Positions 32,416 to 43,000 of a DNA stretch of 64,000 nucleotides are shown here, in pieces. The notes below the pieces were generated by a model. That model saw only the letters and a list, made by a program, of their open reading frames with translations. It searched no databases and had not been told where the DNA came from. Made by a program: the position numbers and the translations under genes. The DNA comes from CAZTTG01 sp964615935. GTDB lineage: Bacteria; Planctomycetota; UBA1135; GCA-002686595. The DNA is taken from positions 1-64,000 of the forward strand of contig CAZTTG010000026.1 of the NCBI GenBank assembly GCA_964615935.1, read 5' to 3'. Positions within the stretch are counted from its first letter, which is position 1. The number at the start of each line of letters is the position of its first letter.

Positions 32416-33849
32416 ATGAGGATCACCGCTCCGATCTCGACCGCCCTCCTGTGGCTCGCGGCCTGCAGCCCGCCTCCGCCCGAGCCCCCGCCCAGCTTCC
32501 TGCTGCTGTCCGTCGACACCCTGCGGGCGGATCACCTCTCCTGCTACGGCCACTCGCGCGACACCTCACCGGTCCTCGACCGGCTCGCCGGAGAGGGCCT
32601 CGTCTACACCGATTGCCTGGCGCCCGCCTCCTGGACCCTGCCCTCCCACTTCGCCCTGCTCTCCGGCCAGCACCCCTACGAGGCCGGGGTCACCCGCCAC
32701 GAGAGCTCGATCGCCCCGGAGGTGCCCATGCTGGCCGAGGCCCTCTCGGCGGCGGGCTGGCAGACGGCGGCCCTGGTGGACTCGCGCGAGTCGGGCTACG
32801 TGGGCGCCGAGCGGGGCTTCGGGCGCGGCTTCGACCTCTACCGCCACGCGCCCTTCGGTGAGGAGCAGGACTACGAGTACGACATGGCGGTCACCGCGGA
32901 CGAGGCCGTCGAGTGGCTCGAGGGCCGGGACTCCGAGCGGCCCTTCTTCCTCTTCCTGCACACCAAGGCGGTGCACGCGTCCAAGCTGTCCCGCCAGCGC
33001 GCCGACCCGAGGCGGCTGCCCTACTCCAAGCCCGAGCCCTACGCCTCCCGCTTCCTGAGCGAGGCGGGCCGGGAGATCGTCTGGTCGGATCCGGAGCTTG
33101 GGGAGGGCATCCACTGGCTGCGCGGCGTGAACGAGCGCCTGGCCGCCGGCCAGCTCGAGCCGGAGGAGATCGACGAGGAGCGCCGGGAGGCCCTGATGGC
33201 CCTCTACGACGCGGGGATCTTCTACATGGACGAGCACTTCGGACGCGTGCTGGAGGCCCTCGATCGCCTGGGGCTGGACGAGAACACGGTGGTCATCGTC
33301 ACCGCGGATCACGGCGAGGCCTTCCTGGAGCATCGGCTCTTCCTGCACGTGGAGGTGTACCGCCAGCTCCTGAGGGTGCCCCTCGTCCTGCGCCTGCCGG
33401 GGCTCGAGGGCGGTCGGCGGCTGGACCAGCCCGTGACGCTGGCCGACGTGCCGGCCACCATCCTGAGCCTGGCCGGCGTGGAGGCGCCCGCGGCCGCGAC
33501 CGGACGCCCCCTGCCCCTGAGGGCGAGCCAGGGCCTGGACCCGCGGGTGCGCTTCGCCTTCTACGGCCAGCACGCCGAGAACCAGGACCGGCTCTACGAG
33601 GGCTTCTCGTTGAGGGTGGGGCATTGGTCGCTCGTCCACCACCAGTTCGCGTCGAGTCCGGAGTTCGAGAGCGAGCTCTACGATCTGCGGGAGGACCCGG
33701 ACGAGCTCGCGCCCCTGACGGACCGCCTCGACGTGACGACGCGCCTCGTCGAGGAGCTGTGGTCCCGCCGCGATCGGATGGGGGCGGGACCGGAGATCGA
33801 ACTCGACGCCGGGACCCTGGAGCACCTGAGGGAGCTGGGCTACCTGTAG
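32416..33849 (+). CDS. Sulfatase-fold (alkaline phosphatase superfamily) lipoprotein
   Basis: This 477-residue protein starts at ATG 32416 with a lipoprotein signal (ALLWLAACSPP). Metal-site motifs are LSVDTLRADHLSCYG and VIVTADHGEAFLEH. The nucleophile region reads APASWTLPSHFALLSG. The Cys or Ser of the formylglycine motif C/S-x-P-x-R is replaced by Thr and the Arg by His, so it is not a classical formylglycine sulfatase. Hydrolase or transferase activity on a phospho- or sulfo-ester using Thr is possible. It is convergent with a related gene at 33865, with 15 bp between stops. Envelope glycan or lipid modification is a plausible but unproven role. Confidence 0.82.
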   Translation: MRITAPISTALLWLAACSPPPPEPPPSFLLLSVDTLRADHLSCYGHSRDTSPVLDRLAGEGLVYTDCLAPASWTLPSHFALLSGQHPYEAGVTRHESSIAPEVPMLAEALSAAGWQTAALVDSRESGYVGAERGFGRGFDLYRHAPFGEEQDYEYDMAVTADEAVEWLEGRDSERPFFLFLHTKAVHASKLSRQRADPRRLPYSKPEPYASRFLSEAGREIVWSDPELGEGIHWLRGVNERLAAGQLEPEEIDEERREALMALYDAGIFYMDEHFGRVLEALDRLGLDENTVVIVTADHGEAFLEHRLFLHVEVYRQLLRVPLVLRLPGLEGGRRLDQPVTLADVPATILSLAGVEAPAAATGRPLPLRASQGLDPRVRFAFYGQHAENQDRLYEGFSLRVGHWSLVHHQFASSPEFESELYDLREDPDELAPLTDRLDVTTRLVEELWSRRDRMGAGPEIELDAGTLEHLRELGYL

Positions 33850-33864
33850 CCCTGCCGCTGGCCC

Positions 33865-35289
33865 TCAGTCGCCCACGTACCCCAGCCCGTCCAGCCGCTC
33901 CAGCGTCGCCTCGTCGAGCCCCTCCGACGAGGTCGGCGTGCCCTCGGGCACCGTCGTCCAGCAGGCGGTGAACAGGTCGAGCAGGTAGGCGAGGGCCGGG
34001 TCCCCGGACAGGTCGTGCAGCTCCCCCGGATCGGCCGCCAGATCGAAGATCTCGTCGGGCCTTCGCGGGCTCGCGTAGTGGATCACCTTGTGGGAGCCCA
34101 TGTACGCGCACTCGGCCAGGTGCATGCGGTTGCCCCGCGCCTTCTTCCGCCGGGCGCGGGTCGTCTCGGACAGGTACGTCCGGATGCTAGGCGGCGCCCC
34201 TTCGAGCCGCGGGAGCGGGGAGCGACCCTGCATCCCGGCGGGAGCCTCCACGTCCAGGGCGTCGAGGATCGCGGGCATGACGTCGATGAGCTGGACCCGA
34301 TCGTCCTCGCGCTCCCCGGCTGGGCCCCCGGGCATCCGCAGGATCAGCGGCACGTGCAGGAGCTCCTCGTACAGGGAGTGCGCGTGCCCCTTCTCGCCGT
34401 GCTCGAAGAACTCGTCACCGTGGTCGGCGGTCAGCACGATCACGGTTCGCTCCGAGAGCCCGCGGCGCTCCAGCTCCTCGAGCAGGAGCCCGATGTGGTG
34501 GTCCACCCAGGCGATCTCGCCGTCGTAGAGGGCGATGAGGTGCTCGAGGTCCCGGGCGTCCATGCCCGCGTGGATCTCTTCGTTGTGCGCGAAGCCGCTG
34601 GCGTCCAGCTGGCCCTCGTAGTCCAGATCGAACCTGCGGTCCCAGGGCTCGGGCGGCGCGTAGTCGTAGTGCACATCCCAGTAGTGCAGGAACAGGAAGA
34701 AGGGCTCGGAGACCTGATCCAGGATCGCGACTGCGCGTTCGTGGATCTGCGGGCTGGTCACCGCGCGGTGGCTCTCGTCGTGGTCCCCGGCGGCCATCTC
34801 GTCGTCGTAGGTGTCGAAGCCGGAGTCCATGCCGAAGCGGGCCTGCATGAAGGGGCCGCTCACGATTGCATGGGTTTGATAGCCCGCCGCCTTCAGCGCG
34901 TCGGCCAGCGTGGTCGCCGAGGGCGCCAGCCGCCGGTCCATGGCCGTCACCTGGTGCGTGCGGGGATGCTGCGAGCAGAGGAGCGACGCGTGGGAGGGCA
35001 GCGTCCACGGCGCCTGCGCCGTGGCGCGCTCGAAGAGCACCCCGCTCTCGGCCAGCGCGTCCATGGCCGGGCTGGTGTCGCGCTCGTAGCCGTAGCAGCC
35101 GAGGTGGTCGGCGCGCAGGCTGTCGATGGAGATCAGGATCGCGTTGAGCGCGGGCTCCCGCCCGTCCTCCGGGGCTCCCTGGTCCGGCTCCGTCGAGGGC
35201 CCGCAGGCGGCGCCGAGGAGGAGAGCCAGGATCGCCGCCGGCGCGGCGCGTCCCCGGTCCCTCCGCCGAGCCGCTTCGAACGCCCTCAT
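33865..35289 (-). CDS. Second sulfatase-fold lipoprotein
   Basis: This 474-residue protein starts at ATG 35289, where a lipoprotein signal begins (AAILALLLGAACGPS). The fold motifs are ISIDSLRADHLGCYGY, ATAQAPWTLPSHASLLCS and VIVLTADHGDEFFEHGEKGH. As in its convergent neighbour, the position of the formylglycine Cys is Thr (WTLPSH). ETTRARRKKARGN and HYASPRRPDEIFDLA are typical C-terminal segments of the family. The two proteins are clearly diverged, so they are not a recent tandem duplication. The glycosyltransferase-like membrane protein lies just upstream on the same strand, so envelope polymer decoration is a reasonable inference. Confidence 0.82.
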   Translation of the reverse strand: MRAFEAARRRDRGRAAPAAILALLLGAACGPSTEPDQGAPEDGREPALNAILISIDSLRADHLGCYGYERDTSPAMDALAESGVLFERATAQAPWTLPSHASLLCSQHPRTHQVTAMDRRLAPSATTLADALKAAGYQTHAIVSGPFMQARFGMDSGFDTYDDEMAAGDHDESHRAVTSPQIHERAVAILDQVSEPFFLFLHYWDVHYDYAPPEPWDRRFDLDYEGQLDASGFAHNEEIHAGMDARDLEHLIALYDGEIAWVDHHIGLLLEELERRGLSERTVIVLTADHGDEFFEHGEKGHAHSLYEELLHVPLILRMPGGPAGEREDDRVQLIDVMPAILDALDVEAPAGMQGRSPLPRLEGAPPSIRTYLSETTRARRKKARGNRMHLAECAYMGSHKVIHYASPRRPDEIFDLAADPGELHDLSGDPALAYLLDLFTACWTTVPEGTPTSSEGLDEATLERLDGLGYVGD

Positions 35290-35321
35290 CCGACCATGGT
35301 GGCACACAGCCGCTGGCCGCG

Positions 35322-36863
35322 CTACTGACCGCGCCGGGGGCCGCGCTTGCGCCCCTCGGGTGCGGCCTCGAGATCCAGCACTCCGGGATCGCTGATGCGC
35401 ACGACGCTCCACTCGGCGAGCCTCTGCTCCACCCCGTAGCGGACGTTGAGGTTACTCCTCAGCCGGGCGCCGCGGCCCCCCTCGCGGGCGAGGACGACCG
35501 CCTCGATGCGGCGCTGGCGTAGCAAGCGGTAGGCCCCCTCGAGGCCGTCCCGGCCCAGCACCATCTGCAGGCTGTAGACCGGGCGCTCGAGGAAGACCAT
35601 GAGGTGCCAGCCGACGATCGCCGCCAGGGGCGTCGGCTCCGGGTGGGCGGTCTCCAGCCAGTCCGCGACCTCGACGTAGCCGCGGTGCTGCCGGGCGATC
35701 TCCTCCCACCGCTCCCGGGGGGAGAAGTCCAGGACCCCCAGCGCCAGGATCAGGACGGCAACCGCACCCGCTGCGAGGCGGGGGGGGGTCACCCGCTTCA
35801 GCCCCGACAGGAGGACCTCGGCTACCGCGACCCCGACGAGCAGGAGGATGGGCAGGACCAGCCGATCCAGGAAGGCGAAATGGACGGCCAGGACCGCGAG
35901 CAGCGCGGCGCCGAAGAGCTCGGCCGCCTCCCGGCGGCGCACCAGCACCCACAGCCAGCACAGGAGCGCCGCTCCTCCCAGGGCCAGGGTGAGCCCGCCA
36001 CCCTCGCTCGAGCCCATCCGACTTCCGAGCAGGGCCAGGATCCCCTCGAGCTGCTCCGGCGCCCGGGCCAGGACCTGGGTCAGGGGCAGGAGCGGCGAGG
36101 CGGGGTCGCCCGCGTCGGCGTGCCACATGGCCACCCAGAAGGAGTAGCTCGCGGTCAGCTCGGCGGGCGCGGAGGGCGGGTGGAGGGACTGCCACAGGTG
36201 CCAGGGGAGCCTCGCCAGCACGGTGGCGAGCAGGAGCGCGGTGCACTGGCGCGCGGCGAAGCGGGGCCAGGAGGCGGACCGCTCGGAGTCGGGCCGCCTC
36301 CTCAGGAGCCGCGCCGCCAGGATCGCCGGCAACAGGAGCAGGTTGACCGTGCGCACGTAGGACGCCGCGGCCAGCAGGAGGGCCAGGGGGAGGTCGCGAC
36401 CGACGCCGGGACGCCGGCGGGCCCACGGCTCCAGCAGGAGGGCCGCCATCATGAGGGCGGTCCCGGGGACGTCCGAGAGCACCTGGCAGGAGAGCTCGCG
36501 GAAGGCGGGATTGAGCCAGACCGCGACGCACAGCGCCAGGGCCGGGAGCTCCCCCAGGCGGCGTCGCGCGAAGGAGTAGAGCAGCGCGACGACGGCGACC
36601 CCGAAGAGGCCGACGGTGAGGTTCAGCGCCAGGAAGCTCCCGTCGAAGAGCGTCTCGATCGGCGCCAGGAGGAAGGGGAAGCCCGGGGGCCGCATGATGA
36701 AGGGCTCCCCGAGATAGGAGTAGCCCTCGCCCCGCAGCAGGGAACGCGTCGTCTCGATGTACATCGAGGCGTCGTTGACCGGGTCGTAGTACGGGTGGGT
36801 CAGCCAGACCAGGCTGAGGGCCATGGCGACGATCAGGATCAGGAGGCTGGCCTTGGAGCGCAC
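35322..36863 (-). CDS. Integral membrane glycosyltransferase-like protein (GT39/ArnT-type)
   Basis: This 513-residue polytopic protein has about ten hydrophobic helices. The first loop after helix one reads THPYYDPVNDASMYIETTRSLLRGEGYSY. The Asp and Glu there resemble the catalytic loop of PMT/ArnT-type enzymes that use polyprenyl-phosphate sugars. FIMRPPGFPFLLAP also fits. The C-terminal 120 residues are soluble and probably extracytoplasmic (YVEVADWLETAHPEPTPLA, LVFLERPVYSL-like segment). It lies 33 bp upstream of the sulfatase-fold gene on the same strand. The acceptor (lipid, protein or glycan) is unknown. Confidence 0.7.
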   Translation of the reverse strand: MRSKASLLILIVAMALSLVWLTHPYYDPVNDASMYIETTRSLLRGEGYSYLGEPFIMRPPGFPFLLAPIETLFDGSFLALNLTVGLFGVAVVALLYSFARRRLGELPALALCVAVWLNPAFRELSCQVLSDVPGTALMMAALLLEPWARRRPGVGRDLPLALLLAAASYVRTVNLLLLPAILAARLLRRRPDSERSASWPRFAARQCTALLLATVLARLPWHLWQSLHPPSAPAELTASYSFWVAMWHADAGDPASPLLPLTQVLARAPEQLEGILALLGSRMGSSEGGGLTLALGGAALLCWLWVLVRRREAAELFGAALLAVLAVHFAFLDRLVLPILLLVGVAVAEVLLSGLKRVTPPRLAAGAVAVLILALGVLDFSPRERWEEIARQHRGYVEVADWLETAHPEPTPLAAIVGWHLMVFLERPVYSLQMVLGRDGLEGAYRLLRQRRIEAVVLAREGGRGARLRSNLNVRYGVEQRLAEWSVVRISDPGVLDLEAAPEGRKRGPRRGQ

Positions 36864-36883
36864 GACTCGATTCCCGCCGGCTG

Positions 36884-37219
36884 TCAGCGATTGGCGCGAG
36901 CGGCCAGATTGAAGGCGGTGAAGTAGCGGTTCAACGACTCGGCCGTCGACCCGTAGACGTTGTCCCCCCAGAGGAAGTCCGCCAGCACCTCGCGGGCGCG
37001 CGTCAACTCCCTGAGACAGCCCGGGCGCCGGTTCGACGGATCCCCGATGGTCAGGTCCATCAGCTCCAGCGCGCGTTCGGCCGCTCGATGGCCTATCTCG
37101 GCATCGCGCGTCCGCCAGGACAACGCGCGGCCCACCTCGCTTCCCACGTTGGCCAGTTGCTCGGCGAGGCTGAGCCGGTGCCAGCGGCCGCTGGCCTGCT
37201 CCGGGTGAGCCGGGTTCAT
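36884..37219 (-). CDS. Small helical protein paired with DUF5674
   Basis: This 111-residue all-helical protein starts at ATG 37219, overlapping the upstream DUF5674 stop (ATGA). It reads WHRLSLAEQLANVGSEVGRAL, AAERALELMDLTIGD and ADFLWGDNVYGSTAESLNRYF. From memory, the same small protein accompanies DUF5674 in other bacteria, but no function is known to me. The compact overlapping pair, the small size and the lack of membrane segments resemble toxin-antitoxin architecture; no nuclease motif such as RxxxxH is evident. A regulatory pair is an alternative. Confidence 0.75.
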   Translation of the reverse strand: MNPAHPEQASGRWHRLSLAEQLANVGSEVGRALSWRTRDAEIGHRAAERALELMDLTIGDPSNRRPGCLRELTRAREVLADFLWGDNVYGSTAESLNRYFTAFNLAARANR

Positions 37220-37557
37220 CGGACGACGCGCCTCGCCACCAGCTCCAGGATCCGCGTTCGGGTCGCCGGATCCTCGACTTCGCGGCTCCGGTTCCCCTGG
37301 GAGGGCCGGATGTTGATCATGGAATCGAATTCCACCCAATGCTCTTCGGGCAGATCCGGGTACAGGTTGACTCCCCAGAGATCCTCCTGCCGGGAGCCTC
37401 TCTCCAGCAGGAACGCCTCCTGATCGGCGTGGAGCTCAGCGTCCACCACCAGCAGGCCCTGGCTCAGATCGACGACACCCTTCACGAAATCGCCGAATGT
37501 CGCCTGTGCCATGTCCCGCAACGCGTCCAGCGCAATCGTCTCGGCGACGAGGTCCAT
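37216..37557 (-). CDS. DUF5674-family protein
   Basis: This 113-residue protein matches DUF5674 along its length: FGDFVKGVVDLSQGLLVVD, AELHADQEAFLLERGS, QEDLWGVNLYPD, WVEFDSMINIRPSQGNRSR and a final VEDPATRTRILELV. The family is small and soluble with conserved Asp/Glu and Arg residues; its activity is unknown. It is translationally coupled (ATGA) to the helical protein at 36884. Nothing else lies in this two-gene unit. Confidence 0.85.
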   Translation of the reverse strand: MDLVAETIALDALRDMAQATFGDFVKGVVDLSQGLLVVDAELHADQEAFLLERGSRQEDLWGVNLYPDLPEEHWVEFDSMINIRPSQGNRSREVEDPATRTRILELVARRVVR

Positions 37558-37650
37558 GCCGCCTAGTCTAACGTCGGGCTTCGAAGGCGACCACGGGTCA
37601 GGCTGCGCGCTCAGATGGTGTCAGGACGGGCACCTGGCGGCGCCGGGCGC

Positions 37651-39696
37651 TCATTGCCGGAAGTAGTCCATCAGCACCACGGCGTGGGGAGCGGGGATCG
37701 ACTGGACCCCCGGCCGGAACGCGTTGGTGTCCAGCCGCTGCAGCGTTCCGAGGTCGATCACGTCGATCACGCCGGGGCCCCCGCTCCCGGGCGAGGGCAC
37801 CGCGGCGCACAGCGCGCTCGGCGCCGAGGTGTTGTGGACGGTCCCCGGGATCGGGAGCCGGCGGATCAGGCCCTTGCCGTTGACCGGAGCCGGCGGGCCC
37901 ACGCCGAAGGGGTTGGTGGCATTGGGCAGGGCGCCGAGGTTGCGCAGGTTGTCGAACGCCAGGTCCACCGGCACGCCCGAGAGCACCTCCTCGCCCAGGG
38001 AGACCTGGACGCGCAAGCTCATGTTGCGGAAGCGCGGCTCCGGCTGCGTGGGATCGAGCGGGATGGCCCCGAAGGTGGCGGATTCGAGCACCAGCCGGGA
38101 GAGCGCCCCCTCGCCTGGGGAGCCCGGCTGACCGGTCGCCAGATCGATGGGTCCCTCGTGGGCGATCCACACCGCCGAGCGCAGGTCGATCGGATCGGCC
38201 TGGATCGCCCGGGGGTTCTGGAACCAGTAGGGCAGTCGGCCGAGCACGTCGTCGTAGCCCCAACCGTTGGTGCCGCTGGGCCCGGACTCGAAGACCGAGA
38301 CCGATCCGTTCCGGTTCAGGATGTAGGCGAAGTAGACGTCGCGGGCGAAGCCGAAGTCGGCCTGCCGCGGGGTGATCACGACGTCGAAGGGCCGCGACAG
38401 GGTCCGACTGACCACCTTGCGCACGTCGAGCGAGAAGGCCGAGATGATCGAGACCGTGCTGTCGCCCTCGTTGCAGACGAGGAGGTCCTCGCCGCCCGGG
38501 TCCCAGGCGATCCCCGAGGGGCGGTGGCCGACCGCCGTGGTCTTGACCACCTGATGGAAGCTCGCGGATCCCGGACGGATGTCGACGAAGGCGACGCGAT
38601 CGGCCTGCTTCTCCGAGACCGCCAGGAAGTCGAGGTTGGGCCCCATCGCCAGCGCGGTGGGGTCGACCAGGGGGATCCGATCGAGGACGCTCATGCGGTT
38701 CGAGTTCAGGACGACGATCTCGCCCGCCGCGCGGTCGGCGACGTAGAGGAAGTGGCCGACCTGCTGGCGCAGCTGGTACGGCTGGCAGGCGCTGAGCGGC
38801 ACGCCCGGCGGGCTGGGACCCACGAAGAACGCGTTCTGCTCGGGGGTCCAGAGGCCGCTGGGCGGGATGCCCAGCAGGGGGTCGCCGAAGGGATCGCCCG
38901 GGACCAGGAGGTTCACCAGCCCGGACGTCAGCAGGCTGTCGATGGAGGTCGGCTCCTGGCCCTCGAGGAGGGGCAGCTGGCAGAGCGGCGGGGAGATCAG
39001 CGGCGGCGGGTTGGGGTGCGGGGCCCACGAGATGGGGTTCTCGCCCCCAGGGACGGTGTGGATGATGGGCCCGGAGAAGCCCGGATCCACGGTGTTGGGT
39101 CCCGCCGCCGATACCTGGATCAGCTTGATCCCGGTGATCGCGCACAGGTTGCCGCCACCCGACTGGCAACCGCCCGGATCCAGGCCGTTGTGGAAGCTCG
39201 TGTCGAGGGCGTGGCCCAGCATCATGTCGGCCACCGACCGCACGGCCGGCGACCCGACCAGGAGGTCGCTCAGCGCGCTGTCGCGCGTCAGGGTGAAGAC
39301 GCCCGCCGAGCCCCCGTCCCGGGTCGTGGTCCCCGGGAAGAGCGGCGGCCGCAACAGCGTGCCCTGGAAGCGGACGTTGGGGTTGTTCGGGTAGTTGCTC
39401 CAGCCCTCCCGAAACACCTGACCGGTCGGATCCCAGCGCGGATTGCCGGTCGAGGCCCCGAAGCCGTTGAGGTCGACGACCGAGAGTCCTGGCCGATCTC
39501 CGCCGCGCCCCACGTAGATCGCATCCGGTGCGACGGGCGCGTTGACCACCGGAGCTCCCGCGGCGGCGGGCACCAGCTCGGCGTCCGATGGATGCGCCTC
39601 CTGCCGGGCGAGGGACGAGGGGGGAAGCAGGCCGAGCAGGAGGGCGCCGGCGACACCGGGCCAGGCCGTGCGGAGCGACGAGAGGGACTGGATCAT
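37651..39696 (-). CDS. Secreted YVTN-type beta-propeller protein
   Basis: This 681-residue protein has a signal peptide (VAGALLLGLLPPSSLA) and AGGAGA upstream of ATG 39696. It has propeller repeats of the YVTN/NHL kind: GHFLYVADRAAGEIVVLNS, ALAMGPNLDFLAVSEKQAD, GIAWDPGGEDLLVCNEGDST, DVYFAYILNRNGSVSVFE. An N-terminal block (GRGGDRPGLSVVDLNGFGA, DMMLGHALDTSFHNG) looks like the remains of a fallback or cytochrome-like module but has no CxxCH. It lacks the recurrent tail found in other secreted proteins here. Function is unknown; likely extracytoplasmic binding. Confidence 0.75.
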   Translation of the reverse strand: MIQSLSSLRTAWPGVAGALLLGLLPPSSLARQEAHPSDAELVPAAAGAPVVNAPVAPDAIYVGRGGDRPGLSVVDLNGFGASTGNPRWDPTGQVFREGWSNYPNNPNVRFQGTLLRPPLFPGTTTRDGGSAGVFTLTRDSALSDLLVGSPAVRSVADMMLGHALDTSFHNGLDPGGCQSGGGNLCAITGIKLIQVSAAGPNTVDPGFSGPIIHTVPGGENPISWAPHPNPPPLISPPLCQLPLLEGQEPTSIDSLLTSGLVNLLVPGDPFGDPLLGIPPSGLWTPEQNAFFVGPSPPGVPLSACQPYQLRQQVGHFLYVADRAAGEIVVLNSNRMSVLDRIPLVDPTALAMGPNLDFLAVSEKQADRVAFVDIRPGSASFHQVVKTTAVGHRPSGIAWDPGGEDLLVCNEGDSTVSIISAFSLDVRKVVSRTLSRPFDVVITPRQADFGFARDVYFAYILNRNGSVSVFESGPSGTNGWGYDDVLGRLPYWFQNPRAIQADPIDLRSAVWIAHEGPIDLATGQPGSPGEGALSRLVLESATFGAIPLDPTQPEPRFRNMSLRVQVSLGEEVLSGVPVDLAFDNLRNLGALPNATNPFGVGPPAPVNGKGLIRRLPIPGTVHNTSAPSALCAAVPSPGSGGPGVIDVIDLGTLQRLDTNAFRPGVQSIPAPHAVVLMDYFRQ

Positions 39697-40039
39697 GGAT
39701 CATCTCCTGGGCCCGCCATGGGGGCATCGGACGTACGTCGAGCGCGGGCCGTCGCGCGCATCGGCGACGGATGGGCCCCCCGGTGTCAGCAATCATCATA
39801 CCGCGGCGCACCCCGATCCCCCGGATGGCGCGGAGAGTCGGCTGCGCACCGGGACGGCGGGAGTGACCCCGCTCGTTCCGCGGCTCGCCGAGCGATGGCT
39901 CACCCCCACGCAGTGCACTTCCGCTCCACGCGCGCGCCCTCCCGGGCCATTTTCGCCTCCGCGGGCCTTGTCAGCGCAGCGCCGGCCCGCGAGTCTGGGC
40001 CGTTCGTCGGACTCCGCCCTCGACCGATCGGACCGCCCC
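39697..40039. other. Divergent intergenic region
   Basis: About 343 bp between the propeller gene (minus) and the spermidine-synthase-like fusion (plus). It must hold both promoters. No convincing promoter box, operator repeat, small gene or RNA was recognised. Confidence 0.6.
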
Positions 40040-43000
40040 ATGCAGCCGACCCGCATCCACCTGGCCCTCTTCCTCAGCGGCTTCGCCGGCCTGATGCACG
40101 AGATCGTGTGGGCCAGGCTCCTGGTGAACCTGATCGGCAACACGGCCCACGCCCAGGCGGCGGTCCTGACGGTGTTCATGGGCGGGCTGGCCCTTGGTGC
40201 CGTGCTCTTCGGCCGGCGCTCCGATCGGAGACCGCCGCTCCGGATCTACGTGGCGCTGGAGGTGCTGATCGGCATCTACTGCCTCGGCCTCCCCCTGCTG
40301 GTGGGCGCGGCCGGCGCGGGATACGAAGGGCTGGCTCCGCTGGTCTTCGAGTCCGCCGGCCTCAAGCTCGCGCTGCGCTTCGCACTGGCCCTCTCGATCG
40401 TGCTGGTACCGGCCCTCCTGATGGGGGGCACCCTGCCGGTGCTGGCCCGCTACCTGATCGAGGAGGTGGGTCAGACCCGCCGCCGCGTGGCGGGGCTCTA
40501 CGCCCTCAACAACCTCGGTGCCGTGCTGGGAGCGGGCGCGGCCGGCTTCTGGACCCTGCCCGCCCTGGGGGTCTTCCCCTCGCTGGCCCTGGCCTCGGCC
40601 ATGAATCTCGCCGCCGCGGCCCTGGTGTTCGGCCCGGCGCTGCGCGAGCGGCAGTCCGGAGGGGCGGTCGCACCCGCGGCGGTGCCCGAGCCGACCCCGC
40701 CCCCCGCCTACGGCGCCATCCAGTTCCGGGTCACCCTGCTGGCCCTGGCGCTCTCGGGCTTCGCGGCCATGGGCTACGAGGTGGTCTTCTCCCGGATCAT
40801 CGCCCTCTCCTTCGGCTCGTCGGCCCACTCCTTCACGGTGATGCTGATGGCCTTCATCACCGGAATCGGCGTCGGCAGCGCGCTGCTCACCTTCGTCCGG
40901 GTGAAGCGGCCGCTGTGGCTCTTCGGGGCCAGCCAGCTCGCGGTGGTGGTGGCCCTGATCGCGGTGATGCCCCTGGTCTCGCGCTGGCCCTACCTGATCG
41001 GGCTCCTGCGCATCGACCTCCACGGCGCGGCCATGGGCTACGAGCTGCACCAGGCCGGCAAGGCCGGCCTGATCCTGATCGTGCTCCTGATCCCCACCGC
41101 CTGCATCGGCTTCGGCTTCCCGCTGGTCTCCCAGATCCAGGCGCGCTCGCTGGACCGCATCGGGGGCGCGGTGGGCTCGACCTACGCCTGGAACACGGTG
41201 GGCAACGTGCTGGGGGTCGTGGTGACCAGCCTGCTCCTGATCCGGCTGATCGGCATCCGGGGCTCGCTGGAGCTGCTCCTGGCCCTGAACCTGGTCGCCG
41301 GGCTCCTGGTGCTGGCGGTCACCACCGAGGCCCCGGCCGCGCGCCGGCTGGCGGCCGTCGGCGGCTGCACGGCGGTGGTCCTGCTCTACGCCCTCTTCGG
41401 CACGGGCTGGCCGCGGACCATCAACTACGCCACCGACCACCTGCGCATGCGCACGGGGCCCGAGCCCTGGGAATCCGCCACCGCGCGGGCCTCGCATCCC
41501 TCCGCCAGCTTCGCGGCCTGGAAGAAGGAGCACGTGAAGATCCCCGAGGAGTGGGACCAGTTCTTCTTCGAGGAGGAGGCCGACACCACCGTGATCGCGG
41601 CGCGCCGGGACCGCGACGCCCTGCTGTTCGTGAACAGCAAGGGGGACGCCTCGACCCTGCCCCAGGACATGGTCACCCAGGTCCTGCTGGGGCAGTTGCC
41701 GCTGTTCGCGGTGCCCGAAGCCCGCGAGGTGCTGGTGATCGGCTACGGCTCGGGGGTCACCTGCGGATCGGCCCTCCAGCACCCGATCGAGCACCTGGAC
41801 CTGGTGGAGATCTCGCGGGGGGTGCTCGGCGCCGACGAGGTCTTCGCGCCCTACAACCACCACGCGCTGAGCGACCCGAAGCTCACCACCTGGATCGACG
41901 ACGGCCGCAGCTTCCTGCGCACCGCGCCGGGCAAGTACGACGTGATCATCTCCGAGCCCAGCAACCCCTGGATCGCGGGCATCGGCAACCTCTTCACCGT
42001 GGAGTTCTTCGAGGACGGGCGCGAGCGGCTGAATCCCGGCGGCGTCATGGTCATCTGGTTCCACCAGTACGAGCAGAGCAACGAATCGGTGGAGCTCGTG
42101 CTGAGGACGGTGAGCAGCGTCTTCCCGCACGTGAACCTGTTCCTGAGCTTCTACGAGGACTCCATCGCGCTGGCCTCCATGGAGCCCATCGAGTTCGATC
42201 CGGCTCGCATGGAGGAGCGCTTCGACCAGCCCGCCGTGCGCCGCGACCTCGCTCGCATCGGGATCTTCGACCTGTGCTCCCTGCTCTCGCACCACGGCGT
42301 CTCCTCCACTCGCTTCCCCGAGCTGGCCCCCCTCGAGGGCCCCCTGAACCGGGACCTGCACCAGCGCTACGAGTACATGGCCAATCACAGCCTGTTCGAG
42401 GGCGGAGACTCCAAGGTGATCTTCGAGGCCCAGGGCTTCGAGCAGATCGAGGCCGGGCGGACCGACTGCCTGCTCGATCGATACCTGGAGTGGCGGCGGG
42501 AGCGGGGGCAGCCGATCAGCCGGAGCGAGCTCGAGCGGGCGCGCGCGCGCCTGGCCCGCACCCTGTGGCCGGATCACCGCATCGTGCGCCTCGTGGACCG
42601 GCGCATCGAGAAGGCCCGGGGAGCGCCGCCTCCCGGAGCGCCTCCCAGCCGCGGGGGTTCCCCTCCCATCGCGGAGATGGACTTCGACGAGGCCTACAAC
42701 CACGCCCTGGAGCGCATCTGGGCCGAGGCCGCGCCGGCGGCGGTCCCCTATCTGCGACGCGCGGTGGCGCTCGATCCCGATCACCCGCTGGCCGCCGCCA
42801 ACCTGGCCCAGTCCCTGCTGGGGATGGGCCAGGTGCAGGGGGCCCTCGACGCGGTGGAGGCCTCGCTGGGGCGGCGGCCGTCGGACGTGCGCGTGCTCCT
42901 TTTGGCGGCCCAGGTTCACGACGCCGCCGGGGACCATGGACGGGCCGCCGAGCGGTGCCGCGCGATCCTCGCCATCGAGGAGAACCTGGACGCGCTGACC

